Below are positions 15,571 through 23,694 of a stretch of DNA of 27,944 bases, in pieces. The notes below the pieces were generated by a model. It was not told the origin of the DNA, did not search any database, and saw nothing but the letters and a program-made list of their open reading frames with translations. Within the stretch, counting starts at the first letter, position 1, and the number at the start of each line of letters is the position of its first letter. The translations under genes and the position numbers were made by a program. The stretch is from contig CAZEYS010000015.1 in NCBI GenBank assembly GCA_964516095.1, forward strand, positions 1-27,944, written 5' to 3'. The stretch is from Hydrogenothermus sp964516095 (GTDB taxonomy: Bacteria > Aquificota > Aquificia > Aquificales > Hydrogenothermaceae).

Positions 15571-18216
15571 TCAACCTCTTTTAAAAATATTCTTAAATGT
15601 TTCAAATAATTTATCTAATTTAGATATGTCAGTTCCTCCTCCCTGAGCCATGTCCGGTTTTCCTCCACCTTTTCCTCCTATTATAGGTGCAATTTCTTTT
15701 ATGATATCACCAGCTTTGAACTTATTTGTAAGGTCTTTTGAGACACTAACAATCATATTTATTTTTCCTTTTTCTTTATCAACAGATACCAGTAATACAA
15801 TAGCTTTACCAAGTTTTGCCTTTGCAACATCAGCGATATCTCTAAGTTCGTTTGGTTTTACATTTTCAAGTTTACCATACGCAATTTTGAAATCATCTAT
15901 TTCTTCAACTTGAAGGATTTCGGTAATTTTATCTATTATATTTTTTCTTCTTAAAGCTTCAAGTTCCCTTTGAGTTTCTTTTAATTTTTCTTGAAGTTGT
16001 TTTACTCTGTCTGCAATTTCATCTTCTTTTGCCGTTAGTATATAGGATAAATCTTTTATAAGATTATGCTCTTTTAAAGATTTTTCTACGGCTTTTCTTC
16101 CTGCTACAGCTTCAATCCTCCTTGTTCCAGAAGCTACAGAGCTTTCGGATAATATTTTGAAATATCCTATATCTCCTGTTCGATTTACATGTGTTCCTCC
16201 GCAAAGTTCTGTTGATATACCTGCAGATATAACCCTGACTATATCTCCATATTTTTCATCAAATATGGCAACTGCTCCAGTTTTTAAAGCCTCATCGTAG
16301 GGCATCTCTCTACATATCACAGGTTCATTTTTCATTATTTCTTCGTTTACCAGTTTTTCAACTTTTTCAAGTTCCTCATCAGTTAGACTATCAAAATGGG
16401 TAAAGTCAAATCTAAGTATATCTGGAGAGACGAGAGAACCTGCCTGTTTTACATGTTCCCCAAGTATGTTTCTCAAAGCAGCGTGTAATAGATGTGTAGC
16501 TGTATGGTGTCTCATAGTATCCTGTCTTTTTTCTTTGTCCACCTTTGCAGCTACCACTTCACCTTTTCTTAACGTGCCGTAAATTACTTTACCTTTATGA
16601 ACTATTAGACCATCAACAGGTGTTTGTGTATCATAAACCTGAAATAATGCTCCATCAGTTTCTATTATACCTGTATCTCCTACCTGTCCTCCTTTTTCTG
16701 GATAAAATGGAGTTCTGTCAAGTACTATCTCTCCTTCTTCTCCTTCCTGTATAGTTTCAACTTCTTTATTTTCTTTAATTATTGATAAAACTTGTGCATC
16801 ATCTATTTCTAAATGCTCATAACCTAAAAACTCGTTTTCTGGAAGTTTATTTTTTAAGTCTATGTAAATCGGTTTAACTTCTTTAGCCTGTGATTTCCAG
16901 CTTTTTCTTGCTCTTTCCCTTTGTTCTTCTAAATATTTATAGTATTCAGCTATATCTACTCCAAAGTCATTATCCCTTGCAATGTCCTCAATTAAATCAA
17001 CAGGAAATCCATAAGTATCATAAAGAGTGAAAACTTCTTTACCTGTTATATGTTTTCTCCCTTCTTTTTTGGCCTTTTCAATAATCTGGTATAGAAGCTC
17101 CATACCTCTTTTTAAAGTTTTTATAAAGCGTTCTTCTTCTGCTTTTACTATTCCTTTTATAAATTCTTTATTTCCAATAAGTTCTGGATATGTCTCTTTC
17201 ATTATATCCACAACAACATCTATACCTTTATGGAGAAATGGTTTATCAAGGCCTATTTCCTGTCCATATCTTAAAGCTCTTCTAAGAATTCTTCTTAAAA
17301 CATAACCTCTTCCTTCATTTGCAGGTAAAATTCCATCAGAGATAAGAAAAGTTAGAGCCCTTAAGTGGTCTGCAATTACTCTCATAGAAATTGTTTCTAT
17401 ACTTTCTGGATTTTCTGCAGAGTATTTTTTACCAGATATATCTTGAGTCCATCTTATGATAGGCATAAAAAGGTCAGTTTCATAATTAGAAGGTGCATTT
17501 TGTAAAACAGAAGCTATTCTTTCAAGTCCCATTCCAGTATCAATATTTGGATGTGGAAGAGGAGTTAACCTACCAGTTTCATCCCTATTGTACTGCATAA
17601 ATACTAAATTCCATATTTCTAAATATCTGTTATCTTCATCACTTCCAAATTCAGGATTTCCAAATTCCTCTCCTCTGTCAAAGTAGATTTCTGAAGAGGG
17701 ACCACAGGGACCAGTTTCCCCCATAGACCAGAAGTTATCTTCCACTCCAAGTTTGTGTATCTTATTCTCATCAAGACCTATATGATTTTTCCAGATATTG
17801 TAGGCCTCTTCATCTTCAATAAAAACTGAAACATGTAATCTTTCCTCAGGAATTTCTAAAACCTTAGTTAAATATTCCCATGCATACTCTATGGCTTCCT
17901 TTTTAAAGTAATCACCAAAAGAAAAATTTCCAAGCATTTCAAAAAATGTATGATGTCGTGGTGTATAGCCGACGTTGTCTAAATCGTTATGTTTACCTGA
18001 AACCCTAAAAACTTTTTGACAGGATGCTGCCCTTTTATATGGTCTTTTTTCTAATCCTAAAAACACATTTTTAAATGGAACCATCCCAGCATTAACAAAT
18101 AAAAGTGTTGGGTCAGTTTCTGGAATAATGGAAGAAGATTTAACTATATGATGCCCTTTTTCTTCAAAAAACTTTAAAAAACTTTTCCTAATTTCGTTAG
18201 ATGTTAAGGATTTCAA
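15571..18216 (-). CDS. alaS: Alanyl-tRNA synthetase
   Basis: Charges tRNA-Ala and edits mischarged Ser/Gly. The 881 residues cover all parts. The class-II aminoacylation core is about 1-240, with RVSGKHNDLDNVG (71-83), HHTFFEMLGNFSFGDYFKK (88-106) and the ATP-motif text GMGLERIASVLQ. A helical tRNA-binding region is next. The editing domain carries the zinc ligands HxxxH (H571, H575) and C672/H676 in CGGTHV. A coiled-coil and a C-terminal DHHA1-like domain with GGKGGGKPDMAQGGG close it. The start is TTG (18216-18214) with GAGGAGG about 6 bases upstream. It is first in the long minus-strand block and ends just upstream of the rpsA start. Confidence 0.97.
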   Translation of the reverse strand: MKSLTSNEIRKSFLKFFEEKGHHIVKSSSIIPETDPTLLFVNAGMVPFKNVFLGLEKRPYKRAASCQKVFRVSGKHNDLDNVGYTPRHHTFFEMLGNFSFGDYFKKEAIEYAWEYLTKVLEIPEERLHVSVFIEDEEAYNIWKNHIGLDENKIHKLGVEDNFWSMGETGPCGPSSEIYFDRGEEFGNPEFGSDEDNRYLEIWNLVFMQYNRDETGRLTPLPHPNIDTGMGLERIASVLQNAPSNYETDLFMPIIRWTQDISGKKYSAENPESIETISMRVIADHLRALTFLISDGILPANEGRGYVLRRILRRALRYGQEIGLDKPFLHKGIDVVVDIMKETYPELIGNKEFIKGIVKAEEERFIKTLKRGMELLYQIIEKAKKEGRKHITGKEVFTLYDTYGFPVDLIEDIARDNDFGVDIAEYYKYLEEQRERARKSWKSQAKEVKPIYIDLKNKLPENEFLGYEHLEIDDAQVLSIIKENKEVETIQEGEEGEIVLDRTPFYPEKGGQVGDTGIIETDGALFQVYDTQTPVDGLIVHKGKVIYGTLRKGEVVAAKVDKEKRQDTMRHHTATHLLHAALRNILGEHVKQAGSLVSPDILRFDFTHFDSLTDEELEKVEKLVNEEIMKNEPVICREMPYDEALKTGAVAIFDEKYGDIVRVISAGISTELCGGTHVNRTGDIGYFKILSESSVASGTRRIEAVAGRKAVEKSLKEHNLIKDLSYILTAKEDEIADRVKQLQEKLKETQRELEALRRKNIIDKITEILQVEEIDDFKIAYGKLENVKPNELRDIADVAKAKLGKAIVLLVSVDKEKGKINMIVSVSKDLTNKFKAGDIIKEIAPIIGGKGGGKPDMAQGGGTDISKLDKLFETFKNIFKRG
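15575..15579 (-). promoter_or_regulatory. Shine-Dalgarno that fixes the rpsA start
   Basis: AGAGG on the minus strand is 6 bases from the ATG at 15568 but only 0-1 base from the in-frame TTG at 15574. It lies inside the penultimate codons of alaS. Confidence 0.75.
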
Positions 18217-18242
18217 ACTATCCTCCTCTTCATATCTATATA

Positions 18243-18271
18243 ATTATAATTTAACATAACTTAAAATTCAC
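18243..18271 (-). promoter_or_regulatory. Probable promoter of the alaS-led block
   Basis: TATAAT (18248-18243) is a perfect -10 on the minus strand, with GTGAAT (18271-18266) as a partial -35 at 17-base spacing. Start would be near 18236, about 20 bases before the alaS TTG. Confidence 0.5.
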
Positions 18272-18297
18272 CATCTGTGTAATAATATCTTTAATAT
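18267..18297 (+). promoter_or_regulatory. Possible promoter of ahcY
   Basis: TTCACC (18267-18272) then TTTAAT (18290-18295, 17-base spacer) or TAATAT (18292-18297) could serve ahcY. The -35 would overlap the alaS -35 on the other strand. Weak match in A/T-rich DNA. Confidence 0.3.
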
Positions 18298-18325
18298 TAA
18301 TAAAAAAGCAAAAAGGAGAGAATAC

Positions 18326-19582
18326 ATGGAGTATGATGTAAAAGATTTATCTCTTGCAGAAAAAGGAAAATTAAGAATTCAGTGGGCTGAAAAGGATATG
18401 CCTGTTTTAAGGAGTATAAGAGAAAGATTTAAAAAAGAAAAACCTTTTAAAGGTTTAACAATAGGAGCCTGTTTGCACGTTACCACCGAAACTGCAAATC
18501 TTATGATTACTTTAAAAGCTGGCGGTGCTGATGTCTATCTAACAGCTTCTAATCCATTGTCAACTCAGGATGATGTTGCTGCAGCCCTTGTAAAGGAATA
18601 TCAGATACCTACTTTCGCTATACATGGTGAAGACAGAGATACTTATTACAAGCATCTTTATGCTGTTTTAGACAAAAAGCCAAATATCACAATGGATGAT
18701 GGCGGAGATTTAATATCAACTCTCCATCAGGAAAGACAGGACTTGATACCTAATGTTATTGGTGGTACAGAAGAAACTACCACAGGGGTAATACGATTTA
18801 AGGCAATGGAAAAAGAAGGTGTCCTAAAGTTTCCAGTTATTGCTGTTAATGACGCTTATACAAAGCATTTATTTGACAATAGATATGGAACTGGACAGTC
18901 AACTATAGATGGAATTTTAAGAGCAACAAACAGACTTTTAGCAGGTTCTACATTTGTGGTGGCTGGTTATGGATGGTGTGGAAAAGGAGTTGCAATGAGA
19001 GCAAAAGGAATGGGAGCTGACGTTATTGTTACAGAAGTTGACCCTCTTAAGGCTTTAGAAGCTCGGATGGATGGTTATAGAGTTATGCCTATGATAGATG
19101 CTGTAAAAGAGGCAGATTTTATTGTTACTGTAACAGGAAATATAAATGTTGTAGATAAGCATCACTTTGAAGCGATGAAAGATGGATGTATTGTTGCAAA
19201 CTCTGGACACTTTGACGTTGAAATAAATATAAAAGCACTTGAAGAGATGGCCGTATCAAAAAGAAAAATAAGAGAGTACGTTGATGAGTATACTTTATCT
19301 GATGGAAGAAAAATATACATACTTGCTGAAGGAAGACTTGTTAACCTTGCAGCAGCTGAAGGACATCCTGCTCAGGTTATGGATATGTCATTTGCAAATC
19401 AAGCTTTATCAGCAGAATATCTTGTTAAAAACAAAGGCAAATTAGAACCTAAGGTTTACAAAGTCCCTGATGAACTTGATTTTGAAGTTGCCAGATTAAA
19501 ACTTGAAGCAATGGGAATAAAAATAGACCAATTAACACCAGAACAAAAAGAGTATCTTGCCAGCTGGCAACATGGAACTTAG
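18326..19582 (+). CDS. ahcY: S-adenosylhomocysteine hydrolase
   Basis: AhcY splits S-adenosylhomocysteine, the product of methyltransferases, into homocysteine and adenosine using bound NAD. The 418-residue protein is of the shorter archaeal/thermophile type. Visible: HVTTETANL (51-59), TASNPLSTQDDVAAAL (73-88), MDDGGDL, the substrate/catalytic stretch NDAYTKHLFDNRYGTGQS (175-192), NAD-binding GYGWCGKGVA (214-223), NSGHFD and C-terminal HPAQVMDMSF. The ATG has a strong AAGGAG. It is the first gene of a two-gene unit with the small protein that follows. Functionally it is related to the SAM-consuming enzyme at 649-1407 and the methyltransferase TlyA, but not linked by position. Confidence 0.96.
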   Translation: MEYDVKDLSLAEKGKLRIQWAEKDMPVLRSIRERFKKEKPFKGLTIGACLHVTTETANLMITLKAGGADVYLTASNPLSTQDDVAAALVKEYQIPTFAIHGEDRDTYYKHLYAVLDKKPNITMDDGGDLISTLHQERQDLIPNVIGGTEETTTGVIRFKAMEKEGVLKFPVIAVNDAYTKHLFDNRYGTGQSTIDGILRATNRLLAGSTFVVAGYGWCGKGVAMRAKGMGADVIVTEVDPLKALEARMDGYRVMPMIDAVKEADFIVTVTGNINVVDKHHFEAMKDGCIVANSGHFDVEINIKALEEMAVSKRKIREYVDEYTLSDGRKIYILAEGRLVNLAAAEGHPAQVMDMSFANQALSAEYLVKNKGKLEPKVYKVPDELDFEVARLKLEAMGIKIDQLTPEQKEYLASWQHGT

Positions 19583-19620
19583 TATTATAAATACAATTAT
19601 TTATTTGGAGGTTTATCCTC

Positions 19621-19854
19621 ATGACAAGGGAAGAAGCTATCACAAAATTACTTGAGACAGACCCTCAGTTTAAAGAATGGTATGAGGAACATGAGGAGCT
19701 AAAGTGGAAAGTTCATAAGTTAGATAAACATTATCCTCCAGACCCAGAGATTGAAGCTGAAGAAGAAAGATTAAAAAGAAGAAAATTGTATCTGAAAGAT
19801 TTAATGGAAGTAAAAATAAAAGAATTTATTAAAAAAAATGAACAGGCTGCTTGA
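19621..19854 (+). CDS. Small helical protein, DUF465 (YdcH)-like
   Basis: 77 residues, highly charged, with no membrane segment. The layout F-x-EEHEELKWKVHKLDKH then PPDPEIEAEEERLKRRKLYLKDLM matches the two-helix hairpin of DUF465/YdcH proteins, whose hallmarks are an EEH followed by an LKxxKLxLKD stretch. Function in that family is unknown. The ATG has GGAGG 8 bases upstream, and it follows ahcY by 38 bp with a terminator directly after it, so it probably shares the ahcY message. Confidence 0.7.
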   Translation: MTREEAITKLLETDPQFKEWYEEHEELKWKVHKLDKHYPPDPEIEAEEERLKRRKLYLKDLMEVKIKEFIKKNEQAA

Positions 19855-19864
19855 AAATATAAAG

Positions 19865-19889
19865 GCTACCCACGACGGGTAGCTTTTTT
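19865..19889. terminator. Rho-independent terminator, probably bidirectional
   Basis: GCTACCC (19865-19871), a 5-base loop, GGGTAGC (19877-19883) and six T (19884-19889) end the ahcY unit on the plus strand. Read on the minus strand the same stem is followed by TTTATATTTT, so it can also end nfuA, whose stop is 6 bp away. Confidence 0.88.
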
Positions 19890-19894
19890 ATACT

Positions 19895-20173
19895 TTAAAA
19901 CATTGGCTGGTCTAAATTGACAGCAACAACTTCTTTAACTTCTGGAATAGCCTGTTTTAATCTCTGTTCAATTCCGCCTTTAAGTGTCATTAAAGACATT
20001 GCACATCCCGAACAAGCTCCCATTAATCTAACGTATACAGTACCATCTTCTCCTATATCTACCAATTCAACATCTCCACCATCAAATCTTAAAGCTGGTC
20101 TTATTTTTTCCAATACTTCTTCAACTTTTTCTCTATCTATCTTTACCTGATTATTTGCATTATTTTCTGCCAT
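19895..20173 (-). CDS. nfuA: NifU C-terminal-like Fe-S carrier/scaffold
   Basis: A stand-alone Nfu domain that carries a [4Fe-4S] cluster and passes it to apo-enzymes. It is 92 residues from the chosen start. RPALRFDGGDVELVDI and the cluster motif GACSGCAMS (C54, C57) with TLKGGIEQ define the family. The A-type domain of the longer E. coli NfuA is absent, so the plain Nfu/NifU-C form applies. I choose the ATG at 20173 because GGAGG (20179-20183) is 5 bases upstream; an in-frame ATG at 20185 lacks a Shine-Dalgarno and its own codons contain that GGAGG. It is alone, divergent from tmk. Confidence 0.88.
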   Translation of the reverse strand: MAENNANNQVKIDREKVEEVLEKIRPALRFDGGDVELVDIGEDGTVYVRLMGACSGCAMSLMTLKGGIEQRLKQAIPEVKEVVAVNLDQPMF

Positions 20174-20178
20174 TTTTT

Positions 20179-20183
20179 CCTCC
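20179..20183 (-). promoter_or_regulatory. Shine-Dalgarno that fixes the nfuA start
   Basis: GGAGG on the minus strand, 5 bases before the ATG at 20173. It overlaps codons 2-3 of the longer reading frame starting at 20185. Confidence 0.7.
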
Positions 20184-20185
20184 AT

Positions 20186-20260
20186 GTACTAATATTTTGT
20201 TTATAATTATATAGTTAACAAGTTTAAATTCTATGATTTATACCATAGGTGGTTTTATAG
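20186..20260. promoter_or_regulatory. Divergent promoter region nfuA/tmk
   Basis: A very A/T-rich 75-bp gap. TATAAT occurs at 20202-20207 (plus), and TTAACA (20215-20220) with TTATAC (20238-20243, 17-base spacer) could drive tmk, but no choice is compelling. GGTGG at 20249-20253 serves the tmk TTG. Confidence 0.35.
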
Positions 20261-20887
20261 TTGGAAGGTTTATTTATAACATTTGAAGGAATAGAAGGAG
20301 CAGGAAAAACTACGCAAGCAAAGTTACTTCACCAGTTTCTTTTAGAAAGAGGTAAAAAATCCTATTTAACAAGGGAACCAGGAGGAACCAAAACAGGGAA
20401 GAAAATAAGGGAAATTTTGTTGTCCCATACAGATGAAATTTTCCCTTCTAAGGCTGAACTATTTTTATACGAAGCAGACAGAAATTTACATGTTAATAAT
20501 GTTATAAAACCCTTAAAACAGCAAGGATACTATGTTATCTGTGATAGATTTATAGATTCTACCCTTGCTTATCAGGGATATGCTCGAGGAATAGACATAG
20601 AACTTATAAAATTCTTGAACAAAATAGCTACAGAAAATATATCTCCAGACATAACATTTTTAATCGATATACCTGTAGAAGTTTCTTTAAGTAGAATGGG
20701 AGATAAAAAAGATAGAATAGAAAGTGAAGATTTAGAGTTTCACCGTAAACTTAGAGAAGGTTTTTTGAAAATTGCCGAAGAAGAACAAGATAGAATATAT
20801 ATTTTAGATGGGACAAAGCCAGTCAACGATATATTTAAAGAGATTTTAGAAATATTAAAAGAAAAAAATATCTTGGAAAGTGTATAA
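20261..20887 (+). CDS. tmk: Thymidylate kinase
   Basis: Phosphorylates dTMP to dTDP for DNA synthesis. The 208-residue protein has the P-loop FEGIEGAGKTTQ (8-19), LTREPGGT (the Arg-containing dTMP-binding segment), DRFIDSTLAYQGYARG with the DR(Y/F)-type motif, and a LID region with RMGDKKDRIESE. It is a standard full-length Tmk. The start is TTG with GGTGG 8 bases upstream. It leads a plus-strand unit tmk-holB-ricT-kdsD with gaps of 0-3 bp; tmk-holB-ricT is a commonly conserved order. Confidence 0.95.
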   Translation: MEGLFITFEGIEGAGKTTQAKLLHQFLLERGKKSYLTREPGGTKTGKKIREILLSHTDEIFPSKAELFLYEADRNLHVNNVIKPLKQQGYYVICDRFIDSTLAYQGYARGIDIELIKFLNKIATENISPDITFLIDIPVEVSLSRMGDKKDRIESEDLEFHRKLREGFLKIAEEEQDRIYILDGTKPVNDIFKEILEILKEKNILESV

Positions 20888-20889
20888 AG

Positions 20890-21840
20890 TTGAAAGTAAT
20901 AGGCCATGAAAAAGAAAAAAACTTAATAAGAAAATATTTAGATAGAAATTTTACCTCTTATACTTTCTTATTTGAAGGAAAAAGTTGTATCGGTAAAAAA
21001 TTAGTAGCTTTACAGACTGCACGGGCTTTCTTATGTGAAAAAAAGTACGGTTTTGGTTGTGGAGAATGTGAAGATTGTAAACTTGTAAATAATGTAATAA
21101 GTAATCTGTATGAAAAAAAAGAACTTAATCCTCATCCAAATTTAAAAGTTATAACTCCTGAGAATAATCAGATAAAAATAAACCAAGTTAGAGAAATCAT
21201 AGAGTTCTTAAAACTAAAGTCTGAAAAAGGAAAGGTAGTTATTATAGATGAAGCAGATAAAATGAATGTAGAAAGTGCAAATGCTCTTTTGAAAACATTA
21301 GAAGAACCTCCTGATAAAAGTATGATAATACTAATTGCAGAAAGTCAGTCTAAACTCTTGCCGACAATAGTTTCACGAACCCAGAAAATAAGATTTTCAC
21401 CTTTAACAAAAGAAGAGATAATTCAAATACTTGAGCTAAAAGGAGTTGACAAAGAAAAAGCCCAGAAATTAGCAGTGCTGTCTGAAGGAAGCATGTGTTT
21501 ACCGTCAACAGTTTTGCAAGATGAAAAATTATACACTTTGGCTAAAGATTTATTCAGTCTATTGAAAATTGAAAACTTTCATCCTGAGGGAATAATAACA
21601 TTTGCAAATGCTATTGATAAACTTGAAAATGAAAAGATATTAAAATTACTTGATATATTAGATATATTTATTAACAAAAAAGTTTTAAAAGGTGAATTTT
21701 CTCCTGAATTTTATGATGATTATACAGAGCAAGTAAAAGAAATAAGAAAAGCTATTGAAAAAGGTGTAAAGAAGAAACTTGCATTTGAAAAGCTGTACTT
21801 TGAATTAAAAGGAAAAACACTAACTCAAAAAGGAGAATAA
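20890..21840 (+). CDS. holB: DNA polymerase III subunit delta' (clamp loader)
   Basis: Delta' is the stator of the clamp loader that places the sliding clamp on primed DNA. The 316 residues show an AAA+ module with a zinc-binding cluster (C49, C57, C60, C63), VVIIDEADKMNVESANALLKTLEEPP and the sensor-1 region TIVSRTQKIRF. The P-loop is GKSCIGKK (30-37), ending in Lys instead of Thr/Ser, as expected for a subunit that does not hydrolyse ATP. A less conserved helical C-terminus follows. TTG start 2 bp after tmk, with only a weak upstream purine run, so coupling to tmk is likely. Confidence 0.9.
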   Translation: MKVIGHEKEKNLIRKYLDRNFTSYTFLFEGKSCIGKKLVALQTARAFLCEKKYGFGCGECEDCKLVNNVISNLYEKKELNPHPNLKVITPENNQIKINQVREIIEFLKLKSEKGKVVIIDEADKMNVESANALLKTLEEPPDKSMIILIAESQSKLLPTIVSRTQKIRFSPLTKEEIIQILELKGVDKEKAQKLAVLSEGSMCLPSTVLQDEKLYTLAKDLFSLLKIENFHPEGIITFANAIDKLENEKILKLLDILDIFINKKVLKGEFSPEFYDDYTEQVKEIRKAIEKGVKKKLAFEKLYFELKGKTLTQKGE

Positions 21841-21843
21841 ATT

Positions 21844-22731
21844 ATGGTTAATATAAAAGAAAAACTCAAAACTGTTCGCATAAGGTTTTTAGACACAAAC
21901 AAATTTGCAGACGTAAGTGAGGTACCATTAAACATAAAGAAGGGAGATTTTATAGTAATAGAAAGTGAAAAAGGTGAAGAACTTGTTTTGGTTGTAGGCA
22001 ATGCAGTTCCTGACGTAGAAGAGGAAAAAAGGTATAAATTCTTAAGGAAAGCAAACAAAAGGGACATTCTGATATTTGATAAACATGAAGAAGAATCAGA
22101 AAAAGCACTACAGATATGTAAAAATCTTGCTGAAAACTTAGGTTTAAAAATGAACCTCTTAAAGGCTTATATTCCATTAAACAGAAATAAAATTATCTTC
22201 TACTATACTGCAGATGGAAGAGTTGACTTTAGAGAGCTTGTAAAAGAACTGGCAAAAAGACTAAGAATGAGAATTGAAATGAGGCAGGTGGGAGTGAGAG
22301 ACGGAGTTCAGATGAGTGGTGCTATAGGCATGTGCGGTAATGAATGTTGCTGTTCTTTATTTTTAGATAAATTTGGTTCAGTAAATGTTGAAATGTTAGA
22401 GGAACAAAACTTACCTCCTACTCCAACAAAGTTCACTGGAGTATGTGGAAGGTTAATGTGCTGTCTTTCTTTTGAAATTGAAAACTACTCTATAAAAAAA
22501 GATTTACCAGAAATTGGTTCTACAGTTGAGATAAATGGAAAAATTTATACAGTAAAAAATTACGATTTTATAAGGGAAGTTATATATTTTGAAGATGAAA
22601 ATGGTATTTTAACAGAGTTTTCATTTGAAGAGCTTGACAAATTGGGAATTGGTAAAAAACTGGCTTGCTCCAGTAGCTGCGGAGGATGTGCAACAAAAAC
22701 AACATTTCTTTCAGAAGAGGTAAAATCATAA
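21844..22731 (+). CDS. ricT: PSP1-domain protein RicT (YaaT)
   Basis: RicT (YaaT) in Bacillus joins RicA and RicF in a complex carrying [4Fe-4S] clusters that affects RNase Y-dependent mRNA processing. The 295 residues carry the PSP1 region with the paired cysteine motifs CGNECCC (164-170) and CGRLMCC (201-207), matching the CGxxxCC and CGRLMCC pattern of RicT. The C-terminus has an extra cysteine group, CSSSCGGC (275-282), not in the RicT sequences I recall. It sits directly after holB, the usual place of yaaT. RicA and RicF genes are not in the window and I would not expect RNase Y control here without evidence. The family call is firm; the role is inferred. Confidence 0.87.
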   Translation: MVNIKEKLKTVRIRFLDTNKFADVSEVPLNIKKGDFIVIESEKGEELVLVVGNAVPDVEEEKRYKFLRKANKRDILIFDKHEEESEKALQICKNLAENLGLKMNLLKAYIPLNRNKIIFYYTADGRVDFRELVKELAKRLRMRIEMRQVGVRDGVQMSGAIGMCGNECCCSLFLDKFGSVNVEMLEEQNLPPTPTKFTGVCGRLMCCLSFEIENYSIKKDLPEIGSTVEINGKIYTVKNYDFIREVIYFEDENGILTEFSFEELDKLGIGKKLACSSSCGGCATKTTFLSEEVKS

Positions 22732-23694
22732 ATGGAAAAAACTCCCCTGGAAATTGGTAAAGAAGTTATTTCCCAAGAGATAAAAGCTCTAAAATCCCTG
22801 TTAAACGCTTTAGATGAGAACTTTAACAAGGCAATTGAACTTATTCTAAACACGAAAGGAAAAGTAGTAATCACAGGAATGGGAAAATCAGGAATAATCG
22901 GTAAGAAAATATCTGCAACACTGTCTTCTACTGGAACACCATCTTTTTTCTTACATCCAGCTGAAGCTATACATGGAGACCTTGGAATGATATCTAAAGA
23001 TGATATACTTATTGCTATATCAAACAGTGGAGAAACACCAGAGCTGATTTCTATTATTCCTATTGTAAAAAGGTGGGGTAACAAAGTTATAGCAATTACA
23101 AACAATAAAAATTCCACTTTAGCCAAAGAAGCAGATGTTCACCTCTTTCTAAATGTAGAAAGGGAAGCTTGTCCTTTAAATTTGGCTCCAACTTCATCCT
23201 CTACGGCAACTTTAGCTTTAGGAGATGCTATTGCTGTTGCTTTATTAAAAATTAGAGGGTTTACCCGCGAAGACTTTGCCCGTTTTCATCCAGGAGGGTC
23301 TTTAGGAAAGAAGCTTATGAAGGTAGGTGAAATTATGCATACAGGAGAAAAATTACCTATCGTTCCAGAAAACTTACCTTTAAAAGAAACTGTAATTGAA
23401 ATGTCTAAAAAAGGTTTTGGTTGTGCAGTGGTAGTAGATAAAAATGAGCAGATAAGCGGGATTATAACAGATGGTGATTTGAGAAGATTTATAAATAAAG
23501 GAGGAAGCATAGATAAAAGCATAACAAAAGAGGCAATGACCACTTCTCCTAAAACAACCACAAAAGATAAATATGTTCTGGAAGTTCTTGAAGAAATGGA
23601 AAAATACAATATAACTGTTATGCCAGTTGTTGAAAATGGCAAAGTTATAGGGATAGTTCACATACATGATATCTTAAAGAGCGGAGCTATTTAG
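22732..23694 (+). CDS. kdsD: Arabinose-5-phosphate isomerase (KdsD/KpsF type)
   Basis: Converts ribulose-5-phosphate to arabinose-5-phosphate, the first step to KDO for lipopolysaccharide. The 320 residues have an SIS domain (about 35-180) with GMGKSGIIGKKISATLSSTGTP and HPAEAIHGDLGMI, then two CBS domains (about 205-320), the usual architecture. KLDEID-type ligands cannot be checked by eye. It begins immediately after the ricT stop. It is the last gene of the plus-strand unit, and its 3' end overlaps the convergent LysR gene by 21 bp. With waaF it indicates that the organism makes heptose/KDO-containing LPS. Confidence 0.92.
   Translation: MEKTPLEIGKEVISQEIKALKSLLNALDENFNKAIELILNTKGKVVITGMGKSGIIGKKISATLSSTGTPSFFLHPAEAIHGDLGMISKDDILIAISNSGETPELISIIPIVKRWGNKVIAITNNKNSTLAKEADVHLFLNVEREACPLNLAPTSSSTATLALGDAIAVALLKIRGFTREDFARFHPGGSLGKKLMKVGEIMHTGEKLPIVPENLPLKETVIEMSKKGFGCAVVVDKNEQISGIITDGDLRRFINKGGSIDKSITKEAMTTSPKTTTKDKYVLEVLEEMEKYNITVMPVVENGKVIGIVHIHDILKSGAI

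Noticed and set aside
13865..15574. TTG start of rpsA at 15574
   Set aside because: The Shine-Dalgarno touches this codon; the ATG at 15568 has correct 6-base spacing.
19895..20185. ATG start of nfuA at 20185
   Set aside because: No Shine-Dalgarno upstream, and the GGAGG lies inside its codons, well placed for the ATG at 20173.
22560..23126. 188-residue minus-strand reading frame opposite ricT/kdsD
   Set aside because: Lies inside two well-supported genes and has no family features; antisense shadow.
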